NCBI GenBank assembly: GCA_022316685.1
Contig: JAKJHU010000136.1
Span: 1,488,001-1,552,000, forward strand
From: Progne subis subis
Lineage: Eukaryota; Chordata; Aves; Passeriformes; Hirundinidae
Length of the DNA: 64,000 nt
Reading direction: 5' to 3'
Below the pieces are notes generated by a model, which was given only the letters and a program-made list of their open reading frames with translations, was not told the DNA's origin and did not search any database. Positions 23,667 through 36,600 of the stretch are shown one piece after another; position 1 is the stretch's first letter, and every line of letters begins with the position of its first letter. Both the position numbers and the translations under genes were made by a program.

Positions 23667-24549
23667 ATTCTTTTGTGATGACCTGGTTAACACTTTGCTG
23701 AATTGGAGTAGTTTTTGGCTGATTTGAATAATTGAACCCCTTTGGGGAGTGAAAGGTATTAAATCATTGTGTTCCCTTTTGGGAGGATATTTTCCCAGTT
23801 AGGCAAGCCTTGCTGGTTTCTGCTCTGTAGGCTTGGAAATTAAGATAAAATAATAAATTGGTCATCTCTATGACAACAGAAACACTGCCTTCGTGTCAGA
23901 AGGCTTGCCAGGTGGATCACAGATAAGAAACTTGCTTAAATTATATTTTTGGCTCCAGCAGATAAAATATTATTCTTGCTGCGTTTCCAAAATATGATCA
24001 GCCAGTGCAGGCTATTCCACAACTGGGGCTCTGAGCTTGGGGGAGTCCAAGGGCTTTTTGCTGTGCAGCCAGATCATGTGGCTCACTTGGGTCTGGAGTG
24101 CTTAAATTTCCATTTGTATATTTGAGACAGCTGAAAAGGTGAGCTGAGGCAAAGGGGGATGTTCAGGGCAATTATTGTAGTGCTTGGAAGAAATAAAGTG
24201 AGAAAAGGCAACAGCAAGAGGAAGTATCTTGGCAAAGTGGTATCAGCTGATCATCCATGGGTGGGGAGGGCAGGTGGGAGACCACTGTGTATATTGGTAA
24301 TAGAAACTTTAGCATTTTCCTATGTATTATGTATTGCCTGGGACAGCACAAGGAAAAAAAAAAAATCTAATTCCACAGAAGTGATTAAAGGTCAATTATG
24401 TGAATTGTCACTCTGTCCAGTAGCAAAGAATTTTTTTTCCTGCCGAAGTGCCACAAAAGCCACATAGTTTGGCTTTTCTACCTCGTACCTCTATCTGTGC
24501 CTGGCCAGCACTGCCGCTATTTCTCACTCTCCCTGTTTTCCTCCCTCAG

Positions 24550-24696
24550 GTCTCACGTCAGGTGCTTCGAAACAAAGAGAATAAAAGAAAAACTCACAAA
24601 AGAGCAAAATGAGGAAACATCGACATTTGCCCCTTGTGGCAATGTTTTTCTTCCTGCTCTCAGGCTTTGGCTCGATTGGTGCTCAGCAGCAAGCAG
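24550..24696 (+). CDS. COL6A3: COL6A3 exon with start codon and signal peptide
   Basis: The acceptor follows a pyrimidine tract (ctccctcag, 24549). A 59-nt A-rich 5'UTR piece precedes ATG 24609. Coding 24609-24696 gives [20 protein letters not shown] and continues GSIGAQQQA. The basic start, hydrophobic core and small residues before the QQQ form a classic signal peptide, with cleavage likely after residue 25. The exon ends in phase 1 at donor GTAAGC. This ATG was chosen because the peptide matches the COL6A3 N-terminus and no in-frame upstream ATG exists in the exon. A second AG at 24560-24561 could give a slightly shorter 5'UTR. Confidence 0.95.
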
Positions 24697-27600
24697 GTAA
24701 GCCCGGGCTGCTTCACCTGACTTTGGCCCTGTACAGCCGCTCATTGGCACTGTTTGATGTTTAGCATGCATGTCCATGGGATGCTGTGGATGGATGACCC
24801 TCTGCCCCTCAGCTCCCACCTTGCTGAGGGTCCTTGGGACCCAGGCCTTGGCCAGCACTCGCAGTGCATGACACTGGCATGATGCTGGCCGGTGCCGTGC
24901 CATGGAGGATGCTCTGCAGGGCACCAGGGTGTGGGACCTGCACTTGGGGTGGTCCTGAGAGGGTCTTCTCCTGGGCAGAGGTGTTCTGCCCTCCCTGCAT
25001 GTGTAGGAGGGCTTTTAGCAGTGAGAAGAGCACTGCCACTAACCTGCAAAAAGGCTGTTTAAAGAGGTGGTGCTGGTGCCTTTGGGACTGGAGCTGGTGT
25101 CACCGAGCAGGCGTTAACAGCTGGAAAAATTCAGAAAACTCATGCCAGCACCCAGGCTGCTTAAACCAAGCTGTTCTTCCTTCCTTGAGCACCACCATGG
25201 AGCCAGCAAAAACCATGCAAGAGACACTGGCAGCTAGAAACTGGATGAGCCTGAATTCACAGATGAAGCTGCCGGTGTCTCTGCCTGGCTCAGGGCTAGT
25301 GTCCAAACCCGTGGCTGGGGGTGTAGGAGGGCAGAAGTGCCTTGGCTCCCCCTTCTCTGGGCAGAGCAGGTTGCATGCTGTCCCCCAGCACCTGCGATGC
25401 CAGGGCTCTGGTGGCTGCATGGTTGTTCTCCAGCGCTTCCCATTTTGCTGTGGGCGATAAGGGGAAGCTGAGCTTCACTTTCACCATGCCAAGGAGGCTG
25501 TTAGTTGTTTGGATGAGGAGGAGGAGGAGGAAGTGTGCTTGTGCCGGCCGATAGAAAATCCTAAACCTCCATCTGTTTTTTTAAAGCTGTCAAAACTGTT
25601 GCCGTGGCTGATATAATATTTCTAGTGGATTCCTCCTGGAGCGTTGGGAAGGAACACTTCCAACTCGTTCGAGAGTTTCTGTATGATGTTGTAAAAGCTT
25701 TAGATGTGGGAGGAAATGATTTTCGCTTTGCCCTGGTCCAGTTCAGCGGAAATCCCCACACAGAATTCCAGCTAAATAGCTACCCTTCCACCCGGGATGT
25801 CCTGTCCCATATTGCCAACATGACTTACGTGGGGGGAGGCACCGAGCCTGGAAAAGGATTAGAGTACCTAATCGAGAAGCACCTCACTAAAGCTGCTGGA
25901 AGCAGAGCCGGTGAAGGCGTGCCCCAGGTTATTGTAGTGCTAACAGACGGACGGCCCCGGGATGATGTGGCTCTGCCCTCATCTCTCCTTACCTCGGCCC
26001 GTGTAAACCTCTTTGCGGTCGGTGTCCAGGACGCAGTGGAAGGGGAGCTACGGGAAGTAGCGAGCGGACCCCTCGATACGCAGCGCTTCAACCTAGACAA
26101 TTTTACCGCTCTCCACGGCATAGTTGGAGACTTAGTGGCAAGTGTCCGCTCCTCCATGACTTCAGAAAAGGCTGGGGCCAAAGGACTGGTTAAAGACATC
26201 ACAGGTAATGGCTGACTGGTGGTATCTGCTGGCGCTGTGCTCTTTGGCGTTGCCACTCTCTAGGGGCAAGACTGAGATGGACGTTCAGAGGCTTAAAAAC
26301 AAAGGTTTGAAGCATGTGGTCCCGTGTTTGCGGCTGCCGAGGTGCTCCTGTTTGCAGACTGAGCCAGGGCTGGCAGGAGTCCTTGAGTGGGCAGTGGCAC
26401 CTTGCAGCCTTCCTTTGGAACATATGGCATGGAAATTCCAGTGTAGGGAGCTCTGCAGAGTGAGTAAATTGCCCTGGCACCTTGTGGCCATCCTTTGGCA
26501 CACATGTTATGGAAATTTGAGCGTAGGGAGCTGCAGAGTTAGTAAATTGCCCTGTCCTGTTCACTCCCAAGGTGGGGAAACAGGGGATGAGCACACCAGA
26601 CCTGATGGTGACCCTGACTGAAAATCCTCTGGAGACCAAGAAGATCGCTGCTGGTTGTGGGGACACCATGATGGATGTCTCCTTAGAAACAGGTTGGGGG
26701 ACAGGGAGCTATGCATTGTGCCGTTCCAGAAAGTCACTCTTGTGCAGTGTGCCCTTCCAGAAAGTCACATTCTTGGCTGAAGACAGCAAAAAAAGCTGAG
26801 TGGGGAATTTTTCAGTCAAAAGGCCACTCCTGAGCTGTCCCTTAGCCTCTCTCCTCATGCACCTGGAGAAGGTGTGTGGTTGGAGAGTCTTCTCTGAAAG
26901 CCTATGGCTTCCACCTGCTGGAACACCAGACCTTTCCCTTGAGTGAAACCTCCTTGCAAACCACATTGGCTTCAATGCACCTGCACTGACTGCAACACAG
27001 GGCCCAATTTCCCTGGAAAAAAACCCAAACAAACCAGTCTTCCTCTGTCCCTTCTCTGTTTATGAAATTCCAGCATGGCAAGAGCCTTCTGAGCAGCTTT
27101 GTTGTTTTTCAAAACAGAAGTCCTGAGGATCAAACCTTTCTTTTTATTCCTGAGACTCCATCTGAAGGTCGAGAGCTTGTGGGGCAACATAAGGCCACAG
27201 CAGTGTGATGAGGAAGTGTGACATTAATCCCCCTGTGTTGTCTTGCCTGATTAACCCTCACGCCAGTCCCACTGGGTGCTCTCCATCACTGCATGACACC
27301 GAGCAGCACCAAAAGGCTGTGCTCATGTGTGTTTTTTGTCGTGCAAAGCTCTTGACAGGGCAAATATCTAGGTTATAGGAAAGTTACAGGGGAGTAGCTG
27401 CCCCACAAATATAACAAAAGGCTCGCTAATGCTAAGGAAGTGACACCAATATATGTGGAAAATGAATGTTGCACTCAGCCTGCTGACAACAGATCTGTGG
27501 CTGTTGGGCATCTTAGCCATGAAGGAGCCCAGTGCTTCCCTGTTGAAATCAATTGGGGAATTGGTCTCTGGAAGCTGGCTGTCCTCCTCTGGGCCATGCC

Positions 27601-30600
27601 AGCCAGTAACCCCACTGAATGGAAACATCTGGAATCACAGACATTCCTTTAAAAGCTTTAAAGCCAAATTCCTACTTTGTGTATATCATGAATTTCCAGG
27701 TTTGTTCCTGCTTAAAGGTATTTTTTGCAAGCATTTCTTTCCCATCCTTATAACACAAGTTAATCATACTGTTGTAGAATTGCCTCTGTGTGACTTGCAT
27801 GGGTGATATACAGAGTATTGTTAAATATGGGAAAAGATGTTATAGGTCCTAAACCTTGGGTGATAACAGTGTGCAAAGCATGGTGTAAATAACACAAGAG
27901 TTTAAGAACTCAGTTTTTCAGCCGATAACTACATGTGGCATTAAAATGTATGAAAGTGCCATGGATACTCTGTTGGAAACAAGCCCTAATATGAAATGTA
28001 AGTGTACAAAACCCCCAGCCCTGTAGTGGTTCCAGTAAAGAGAACCAAAACTGTTGGCCTGTGGCAGTCCCCAGAGCTGACTCACGTAAGTACAACAGTC
28101 AGCCCCAAGGTTGCCCTGAAGTATTTGTTAAATCTGAGCTGTCTGTCTCATCTGACCCTCCTTGCTTAGTTGTGTAACCAGCATGCTTTTATTTGTTCTC
28201 CACACCGGCTTGTTCCATAAATGCGCACTGAAGTACAAGGTTTTTTTACAGTGATGACAAATTATCCAACGCATCTGTTTCATATCTATTTTCTCTTCAG
28301 TGGGAGCAACACATTAATGCCTGTAATCTTGTTCCTCCTAAAAGATATCCAGGATATCTAAAGCATCCCTCGGTAAAACCACTGTGAGGTTTCCCTTTCG
28401 TTTTTACAATGAAGTGGAACGTGTGCATCCCAATTGAAAATGGATCAGTAAAACCAAGCCTAGGCACCCCTAAATTTTTCCTTGATGAAAAAAAAAACAA
28501 AACCCTGGAGCTCCTTGAAATTCTGAACCCTGGCCATTTCCTCCAAGACAACACTGGCCATTGAGTTGGTCCAGGGGAGTGATGGTGATTTTCAGACCTT
28601 CTCCCTTGTTGCTGGAATTGCAGCATTATTTGAATCTCCTGGTATATGAAAACATGTCCTAGAAAAACAACTAAATCGGCAATAAATTCAATGGCAGTGC
28701 TGGTTAATAGCAAAGACCTCGGGTTTATTCCTGGCCTTGCTAAACCACATGCCAGCTTTGCTGCTGGTTTCACCTTTGGCTTTCAAAAGTTCAGAGCTGA
28801 CTGAGACAGATTTCCAAATGTTTCTTGTCATCCATTTGCAAATAGTCTGAAATTTGAAATCTTGATGAGAGTGGAGAGTAATAGCATGGAAACATCTGAG
28901 CATGCTTTGGGGTTTCCCCACCCCTCCTCTTTTTTTGCATGCATACAGCTCTTGGTGATTTTGATGGTAAAATTAGTTGAGCAAAAGAAATAAGAGCAGG
29001 CACCAGGGCATTTTGGGTCTGCTTTGGTAAGTCTCACAGCAAAAATAGTCCCCCCCCCAACACCACGTTTATGCCATGTGCAAGCTTTGTTTGTGTGTGT
29101 ACATTCTCAGCAAATGCTTGTGATCATCTGGGTATGGTCACAACAACTAGAGTTGGATAATTGTGTCATGACTGATTTCATCACCCTTTTTTAACCTGAT
29201 TCTGCATTCCTTGATTGAATATCCAGAATCCCTATGAAAAATGCAGGCCCCTCTGGAAATAATCAACCCATCTCTCTGCAAAATATTTAAAGTGACACAA
29301 TTTTTGCGTGGCCTGGCTTGAGAACTGTGTGGGTCAGCCTGCTAGACACGTAACTTCAGGTCGATGCTGGCAGCTGCTCAAAGAGTTACAGTCCAAGAAA
29401 AATAACTGAAACCTTTTCAATTGTTTCTAACAGAGGCATTTTAAATAATACTTATTCACGGTGGGAGAAACCCATATATTCAGCCTCTGTGTTTAGCCAG
29501 CAAAAGAGCAGAATCGTGACAGAGAAGCTGAAACTTTCCATGCATCCAGTAAATGCTGACTTTTTTCCTCCCAAAAAGTAGAAGGCAGCAATGATGAAAA
29601 CCTCCTCACCCTCTGCTTTCAGCGTGAATTGCCACCAAAGCCCACCTTTTTCTTTTGGCTCTGTCTGAATATTTGGACAGTACTGGCCACTGATGGAATG
29701 TACCCAGATTTTCAAAAACTGTATTTTGCCAAGGTTTCTCCTTGCACGCCAATAATGCCAACCCCCGTGTTACTACAGTCACTGGCTCGTGTTGTTTCCA
29801 CTCAAGCCCTCCCTTGATGGGTTGTGGATGTTGCTGGGAAGGGCCTGAGAGCTCATATTCAATCAGAATGCAGAACTAAGAGGCAAAAGTCACCTCCTCA
29901 GTGATCACGTTGTTTTGTTTTCTCATTTTCGTGTTTCTCACTGGTTTTCCAAGAAACATGTCAGAACACTGTTACAACTGCATGTAATCACCCATTTTAA
30001 TGCTTTCACCTTTTGCATTTCTTTTTTTTAAAGCTCAAGAGTCTGCTGACCTTATTTTCCTTATTGACGGATCAAACAACATCGGAGGTGTCAATTTTCC
30101 AGCCATACGTGATTTCCTTGTAAATTTGATTGAAATCCTCAGAGTTGGAGCTCAGCAGATACACATTGGGGTGGTGCAGTATAGTGATCAACCCAGAACG
30201 GAGTTCGCTTTGAACAGCTACTCCACAAAAGCGGAAGTCCTGGATGCCGTGAAGGCACTCGGCTTCCACGGGGGCGAGGAAGCGAACACCGGTGCGGCAC
30301 TGGAGTTTGTGGTGGAGAACCTCTTCACCCAGGCGGGAGGCAGCAGGATAGAGGAAGCAGTGCCTCAGATTTTAGTGCTGATAAGTGGTGGAGAGTCTAG
30401 TGATGATATCCGAGAGGGCTTGTTAGCGGTGAAGCAAGCTGGTATATTTTCGTTTAGCATTGGGGTCCTGAATGCTGACAGTGCAGAGCTGCAGCAGATT
30501 GCTACTGATGGAAGCTTCGCCTATACTGCCCTGGATATCCGTAACCTTGATGCTCTTCAAGAATTATTACTGCCCAACATTGTTGGAGTGGCCCAAAGAC

Positions 30601-33600
30601 TCATTTTATTAGCAGCCCCAACCATTGTGACTGAAGGTATGTATGCCTTTCTAGACCCTTGCATTTCGGATGAATCGATGAATGACTGAGATTTTGCACA
30701 CTTTACTAGCATATTTAAAGCTGTATGTATTTTTAATTTTTTTTCCTTTCAATTAATCTCTCTGGTCTGGTTTTGGAGACGCGATGTTTCTGTGCAGAAA
30801 CTCATTGGCCCAGTGGGTCATCTCTCAAAAACCGTGAGGTCTTGTTGTAATAACTGGCATGACATGGGGCATTTTAAAAGACAGGAGCAGAATATTAAAA
30901 AAAAAGGATATAATAAAAAAAAAGCTCATATAATACTTATTGAGATATCTAAGCACCCTGGGAGTAAACACTTGCAGCACTGTCAGTTGTAAAAATATTT
31001 ATGCCATGTAAGCTTACATTATATGTCAGTTGGAAGTGTCATGAGCATAAAATGTGGCTGAGGAAGGTAACAGGAATGCTAAATGGATCCCTATGTACCA
31101 GAGTTGATATCTGCTTGATAAAACAGTAAGATTCCACAACTCACTGAAGCTCTGGGCTGCTCTTGGTAAAAAGGGTGACATTCCTGTGTTGTTGAACTTA
31201 AAAGCTAAACAACCCTTAGTTCTTCTGAAGTGAAATCCCTACCTTTGATCCATCAGCTGAGAAAGTTTACAGCTTTCCACGAGGCCATGGGAATTAAAAA
31301 TGCCGGTGCTAATATTCCCCTTAGGTCACTTTGTCACCTGTAAGTTCCATTGACATAATTTCTGGACTAGCATCAGTTCAGACATAGAATAATGAATATG
31401 TGGATTTATGGGGCAAATAGGTGATTTACGAAAGACACAATATGTCATATTGCAGAGGAGCTGCTGCACTTAGTTAACAGGATGCTTAATGCAAACAGCA
31501 CTTTTGGGATCCCTTTGTCAGTCTGGAGTTCTGTACACACTGTTCCTCATGGTGTATGTTGACATATAAAACTGCATTCCAGATGTCTTCACTGATCCCT
31601 GCCTAAACATGATTGCTATCCTGTGGCTCAAATCAAAGGGAGGAATTTGCCTTAAAGATCATTTTATGACCTTGCCTTGATTATTCCAGGAAAGAACATT
31701 AAGAACTCTTTCTTGTAGCACCCTACAAGAACAATATTTAGCCAAATAATATGAAATCAGCATGTGGAGCTAAAATGTGTATGCTGGGATCCGTGCAACT
31801 CAGTGGAAAAATCTCTCTTTCCTCTATTCTTTAACAGTTTTAATGGCAGGATTAAAAAATTTTGGTACATTTTTTGTTTCATATGCACTTGCATATTTCT
31901 CGCTTAAAGTGCCAGCTCATTTGTGGAAGGTGCTATGTCAGCCTGTACAGTTACATACAGATGGATATGCTAAATGGGGAAATAGATTGTTTTTAAAGGA
32001 TCTTTAGGGAATTTCCTACCCCTGGCACCCATGGAAATCAATTTTGACTAGTTTGCTTGATTCACATCAACAACTTGGAAGGCTGCAGGGTAAAGCAGTT
32101 TGGGAGACGCTGCAGCCCAAAAGGAATGCCAAACCCTCTGAGGTGCCAAGCACTCCTATGAAATACTGAAGTCATCTCACTTCGCTTTAGCTCGCCAGCT
32201 GTTCATCCTGGGATGCAGGGGTGTTCCAAAGTGTCTTTCTGTTCCTTCACCTCCTGGGGGAACCTGGATGCTGAAGTTCGATGAGGTGCTTCACCAGACA
32301 GCTGACATGGCAATGAGGATGGAACTACGCAGGGCTGGGTTCAGGGCTGACACCCTCCAAACATTCCCAGCTTTGAGAGTCAAAGATACAATGCTTTGAT
32401 CCCAAACCCTTTGAAATTCTTGGGAGACTTGCCATCAGCTTTACAGGGCTTTGGATTAAACCCTTTGAGATGAGCATAGCCCTGCTTAAAGGCTTTTGCA
32501 TTAATTGTGTCCATGCAATCCATAACCGTGGGTTGTTTCTTCCTGTGTGTTTTGGGTTTGGTTCTTGCATTCCTCTGAGGAAATATACTGCAGGATTTGA
32601 GAGTTGCAACAGGAATGAGAAGCAGAGGGAACTCTTCCTTCCCAGCCTCCTTCATCTTTCCAAAGCCCCTTTGATATTTGCCCCAAAAGTCAGAAGTTTC
32701 CAGGCTCTCCACTTTTGGGTTTCTAGCTGCTGACAAGCTAAGGATGTGCTTTGGACATTTCTCCTGGGTCATACAATGCAGTGATGTCAGCCCTTGTTAT
32801 CCATTTGGAAAGTTTCCCGTTTCCAGCCCTCCCCTCAGTTGGAATAACTGAGGAGGAAAAAGAACCTGGCTGGAGGGGTGAATGCTGGAAATCATGGCTC
32901 TGGGAAAGGGATCATTTACACAAACTCTCATTGCTTTTTGCATAGCTCTGTTCTGACAGCCTGGGCAGCCAATTGCAGACCACTGGCAGCTCACTTGAGG
33001 TTGTGGCTTGAGGAGGGCACCACCACATTTGCTTTGTGCATGTCCTCATCATTTTATGCCTGACAGAACCATGACAGGCAATTTTAAACTTCCATTATTC
33101 ACAACTAGTCCTTAATGACAGTATTTCTAGCACAACTCGATGAGGGGTGTTTGCAAAGGTTCACATTTCCTGACATAGGCAGGTCTTTCAGGGTCTGAGG
33201 GCAGAGGGGCAGCCGAGTCACAGATGTCATCCCCAGCTCCAAGTCACCCCTCGGGGCAGCCCAGCCTCATGGCACTGACCCGTAGTGAGGAACCTGACAG
33301 CACCCAGCCTTTGGGAGCACCGCTATCCGTGGGCAGCTGATGGCGGGCCAAGGAGGACTGCAGCCAAAGTTTTGTTCCTTGTTGAAATCCAAAGTAAACA
33401 GTCTCCATGCAGAGAAGCCCAGATGGGCTGGGGGCCGCTCTTCTCCATCCAGGCAGAGCAAGGGAGTGTTTGCTACTGCCCTGAGGGGTGTGAGATCCCC
33501 ACGGGACTGGGTGTCCTCTCCCCCCAGGCTGTGCACAGCGTGTGGCTGTAAGCCTGGGAGGTGATGGACCTGTCTCCTTGAATCCTGAACCCATCTCAGG

Positions 33601-36600
33601 AGCTCTTAGGTGGGTGAATGATTTAAGGATACCCCAAGTCCAACAAAACACAGTGATCCATAGTGCTCCAGTATAAATTGGAGGCAACACAAAGTTTCCT
33701 TTCTCATGTCAATGGCATGAAATCAGGGAGGTGATGATGCGAGAGGATTTGTCTAAAAGATGGTATTAAGATTAGGCACCATGATAATCATATATAATGC
33801 TGTTAATCACAATCACATTGGTCTTGTTAATATCTACCTTTAAAAATATATATATTTGCTGTATTAAATATCATGATGCTTTGGTTCCAATGCCACAGAA
33901 CAGGATTTTTTTCCTCCCTATCTTTCTTCAAACTTAGCTGGGGCACTGGAGAGCTAATTGTGCTCTTTCTGTGCCCTGTGCCATAATCAATAACAAAGTT
34001 TCAGAAGGTACAAGCCAGGGAACCTGTTTGTTAAAGACGTGGCCACCAGAACATAATCCAGCTCATCCATGACTGGGCCACCTGTGCCACGAAAAACCAT
34101 AAATTGTTTTTGTTAGATATGGAATAAGATTTATGTTGCGAAGACCAAAAATCCAGGTTGAATAGGTGGAGACTGTTCTTTCCTTATGTCATTGCTCTCA
34201 GGAACCTTATACTTCTCATATCAAACCACCACCGTTCAAGTCGTTCCTCTGTGGATAGAAGGAGAAGCACCTGCTTATTTTATCTCCCGTGCCCCCTGAG
34301 TGCCAAGATTTCTCCTTACTGCCTTTCATTCTTGCTTTGACATGTACACGTATTTTAATATTTGAGTGTGTAAAAATCACAGCTTTTGCAACTCTTGAAC
34401 TCTGTGGTGTTTTAGAAAGGGGAAACAGATTTACTATTAGTCCTCTCCTAGAGCCTAAAAAAAATAATTCTCTTTGGAAAGCAAGACCTTTTTAAAGGCG
34501 TTGAGAGTAACAGTACTCCAAGCAAACAAGAGGTCCTGAACATTGCTGAGCTGTTGCCGTAGAATTGATGCAGGGTGCTTTGAAGGCTAACATGATGTTC
34601 ATGTGTTACTTGCAGTTATTGAAGTGAACAAGAAGGATATAGTCTTCCTGATAGATGGCTCAACTGCTTTGGGGGCCGCCCCCTTTAATGCAATTCGTGA
34701 TTTCGTTGCCAAAATTGTCCAAAGGCTGGAAGTTGGACCCGACCTGATCCAAGTGGCAGTGGCACAGTACGCAGACACTGTGAAGCCAGAATTTTATTTT
34801 AACACCCACCAGACCAGAAAGGATGTGATGGCCAACGTGAGGAAGATGAAGCTCATGGGTGGCACAACACTCAATACTGGCTCGGCGCTGGACTTTGTGA
34901 GGAATAACTTCTTCACCAGTGCTGCTGGGTGCAGGGTGGAGGAAGGGGTGCTCCCCATGCTGGTGCTCATCACTGGGGGTAAGTCCAGGGATGCTGTCGA
35001 CCAGGCCGCAGCGGAGATGAAAAGGAACCGGATAGTGACCCTCGCCATTGGGTCGAGGAATGCCGACCTGACAGAGCTTCAAGAAATTGCTCATGAACAA
35101 GATTTTGTGTTCAACCCGAATGATTTCCGCCTACAGTTCATGCAAGCCATTCTTCCTGAAGTGCTGTCACCTATCCGGACCCTCTCCGGAGGACTGATTG
35201 TCCCAGAGCCACCGCCAGGTAATTAATGGCCTTTTTCTAATTAGGGAGGTGTGGTTTATGAGTTTGCCAATTCTTATTCTATGACGTGTAGAGATAATGG
35301 GGGAAAAACGCATCAAACGCATGTTCCAGCATGGTTAAATGTGAGTGCATGAACAGTTCAGTGGACTGGGCAGTGTGGTTGTTGTTACAGCTTTACCTTT
35401 CCTTCCTGGAGATTTTTGTCATGTTGTGATTTTTTCACCAACAAAGTCTTTAAAGGCCTGGATGTGGAAGATGTGCTTTACTAGATAGGTACCCAAATTG
35501 TCCAGTGGAGACTTTTGCTCTTCTTAGGGTCTATGTAGCCTATGAATGGGATACTTATGAATGTTAAAGTCTGTTCCTCAGTTTGGGAATCATCCATAGT
35601 GGGTGTTTGCTCAGGAAAGTAGAGGTTTCTTTGGAGGGTAAAGAACATAAGTGAATTTGTTTTTGGAGATGTTCGGAGCTGACATTGTTGGACTGAAACT
35701 CACCCTTTTAAGAACATATTTAGTTTTCTTATGATTTACTCAGCTCAAGCCCTAAGAGGCATATTTCAGTGTTGATTTTCATTTAATCTGTTTGGAAGAT
35801 GATCCAAAGCTCCACAAAGTCAGTGGACTCTTTTTAATTGTCCTTGTCGTGGACATCAGTAGACTTTGGAAGAAACCAAATCATGGGGTTGTGTCTTTTG
35901 AGGAAGTTCCCCTTGCATTTCAAGAGATGTTCCAGGTGCATGGAGGTTTTATAGCAAATTTCTCAGAATTTCTTCACAATAGAGATGCTTGAGGTGAAAT
36001 CCATGTTGCACAGGATCATATTTGAACCTTGTATTTCTGTCTCACGGCATGTGAACATTAGAAAACCAGGATTTCTTCCAGCTCCCAGTAAGATCAGTAG
36101 TGATGTTCCCATTGGCTTAAGTAGCTGTTGAATTGTGTCTGTATTTTTTTTCTAGTTTCTCACGTAATTTAAAATTATAAACCGCAGTGGAAAAGAAAGA
36201 GAATGTTTGGAAAGAGTCCTGAAAGAATATAAGCATGTGTCTGATTTACATGACAAGGAGACATTTTGAAATCAGTTTGCCAATACTTCTCTTTAATGAA
36301 GATGAATATCACAGGACTTATCATTTAATAAGCTTTGTTCCAGAGTGCATTTCCAGCTAATACAGTTTTGCATGGCTATACACCAAACCTGACATGTTTA
36401 TTTTCCAATGTAAATGAAAAATGTTCCTGTGTTTTCTTGTTCTTTTAAGGTCATTCATGCAGCTTCTCTATTTTTCCAGTCTTCTTTTTGTGCTCATGGC
36501 TATTCACACACATAATAAGCAAGGGATCATATCCTACCCCTACAAATTATTATTGGTAGTAACAAAACTGATTTTGACACTGAGCAGTTGCATTTTAACT

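Larger units (their letters stand above)
16024..24549 (+). other. COL6A3: Inferred COL6A3 intron 1 (8.5 kb)
   Basis: Between the candidate first exon and the start-codon exon. It holds CR1 pieces (19673, 21225), an LTR-like remnant (21840-22470), poly-T/poly-A runs and an ATC/ATT repeat. A 288-codon antisense frame at 16064-16930 has no recognised domain. Transcription factor sites could not be supported by eye. Confidence 0.45.
26205..30033 (+). other. COL6A3: COL6A3 intron 3 (3.8 kb)
   Basis: Contains a tandem duplication (26395-26552) and a smaller one (26718-26768). Otherwise nothing recognised. Confidence 0.92.

Noticed and set aside
24834..25460. 208-codon plus frame in intron 2
   Set aside because: Lies between two well-fixed exon borders, has no domain, and is GC-rich.
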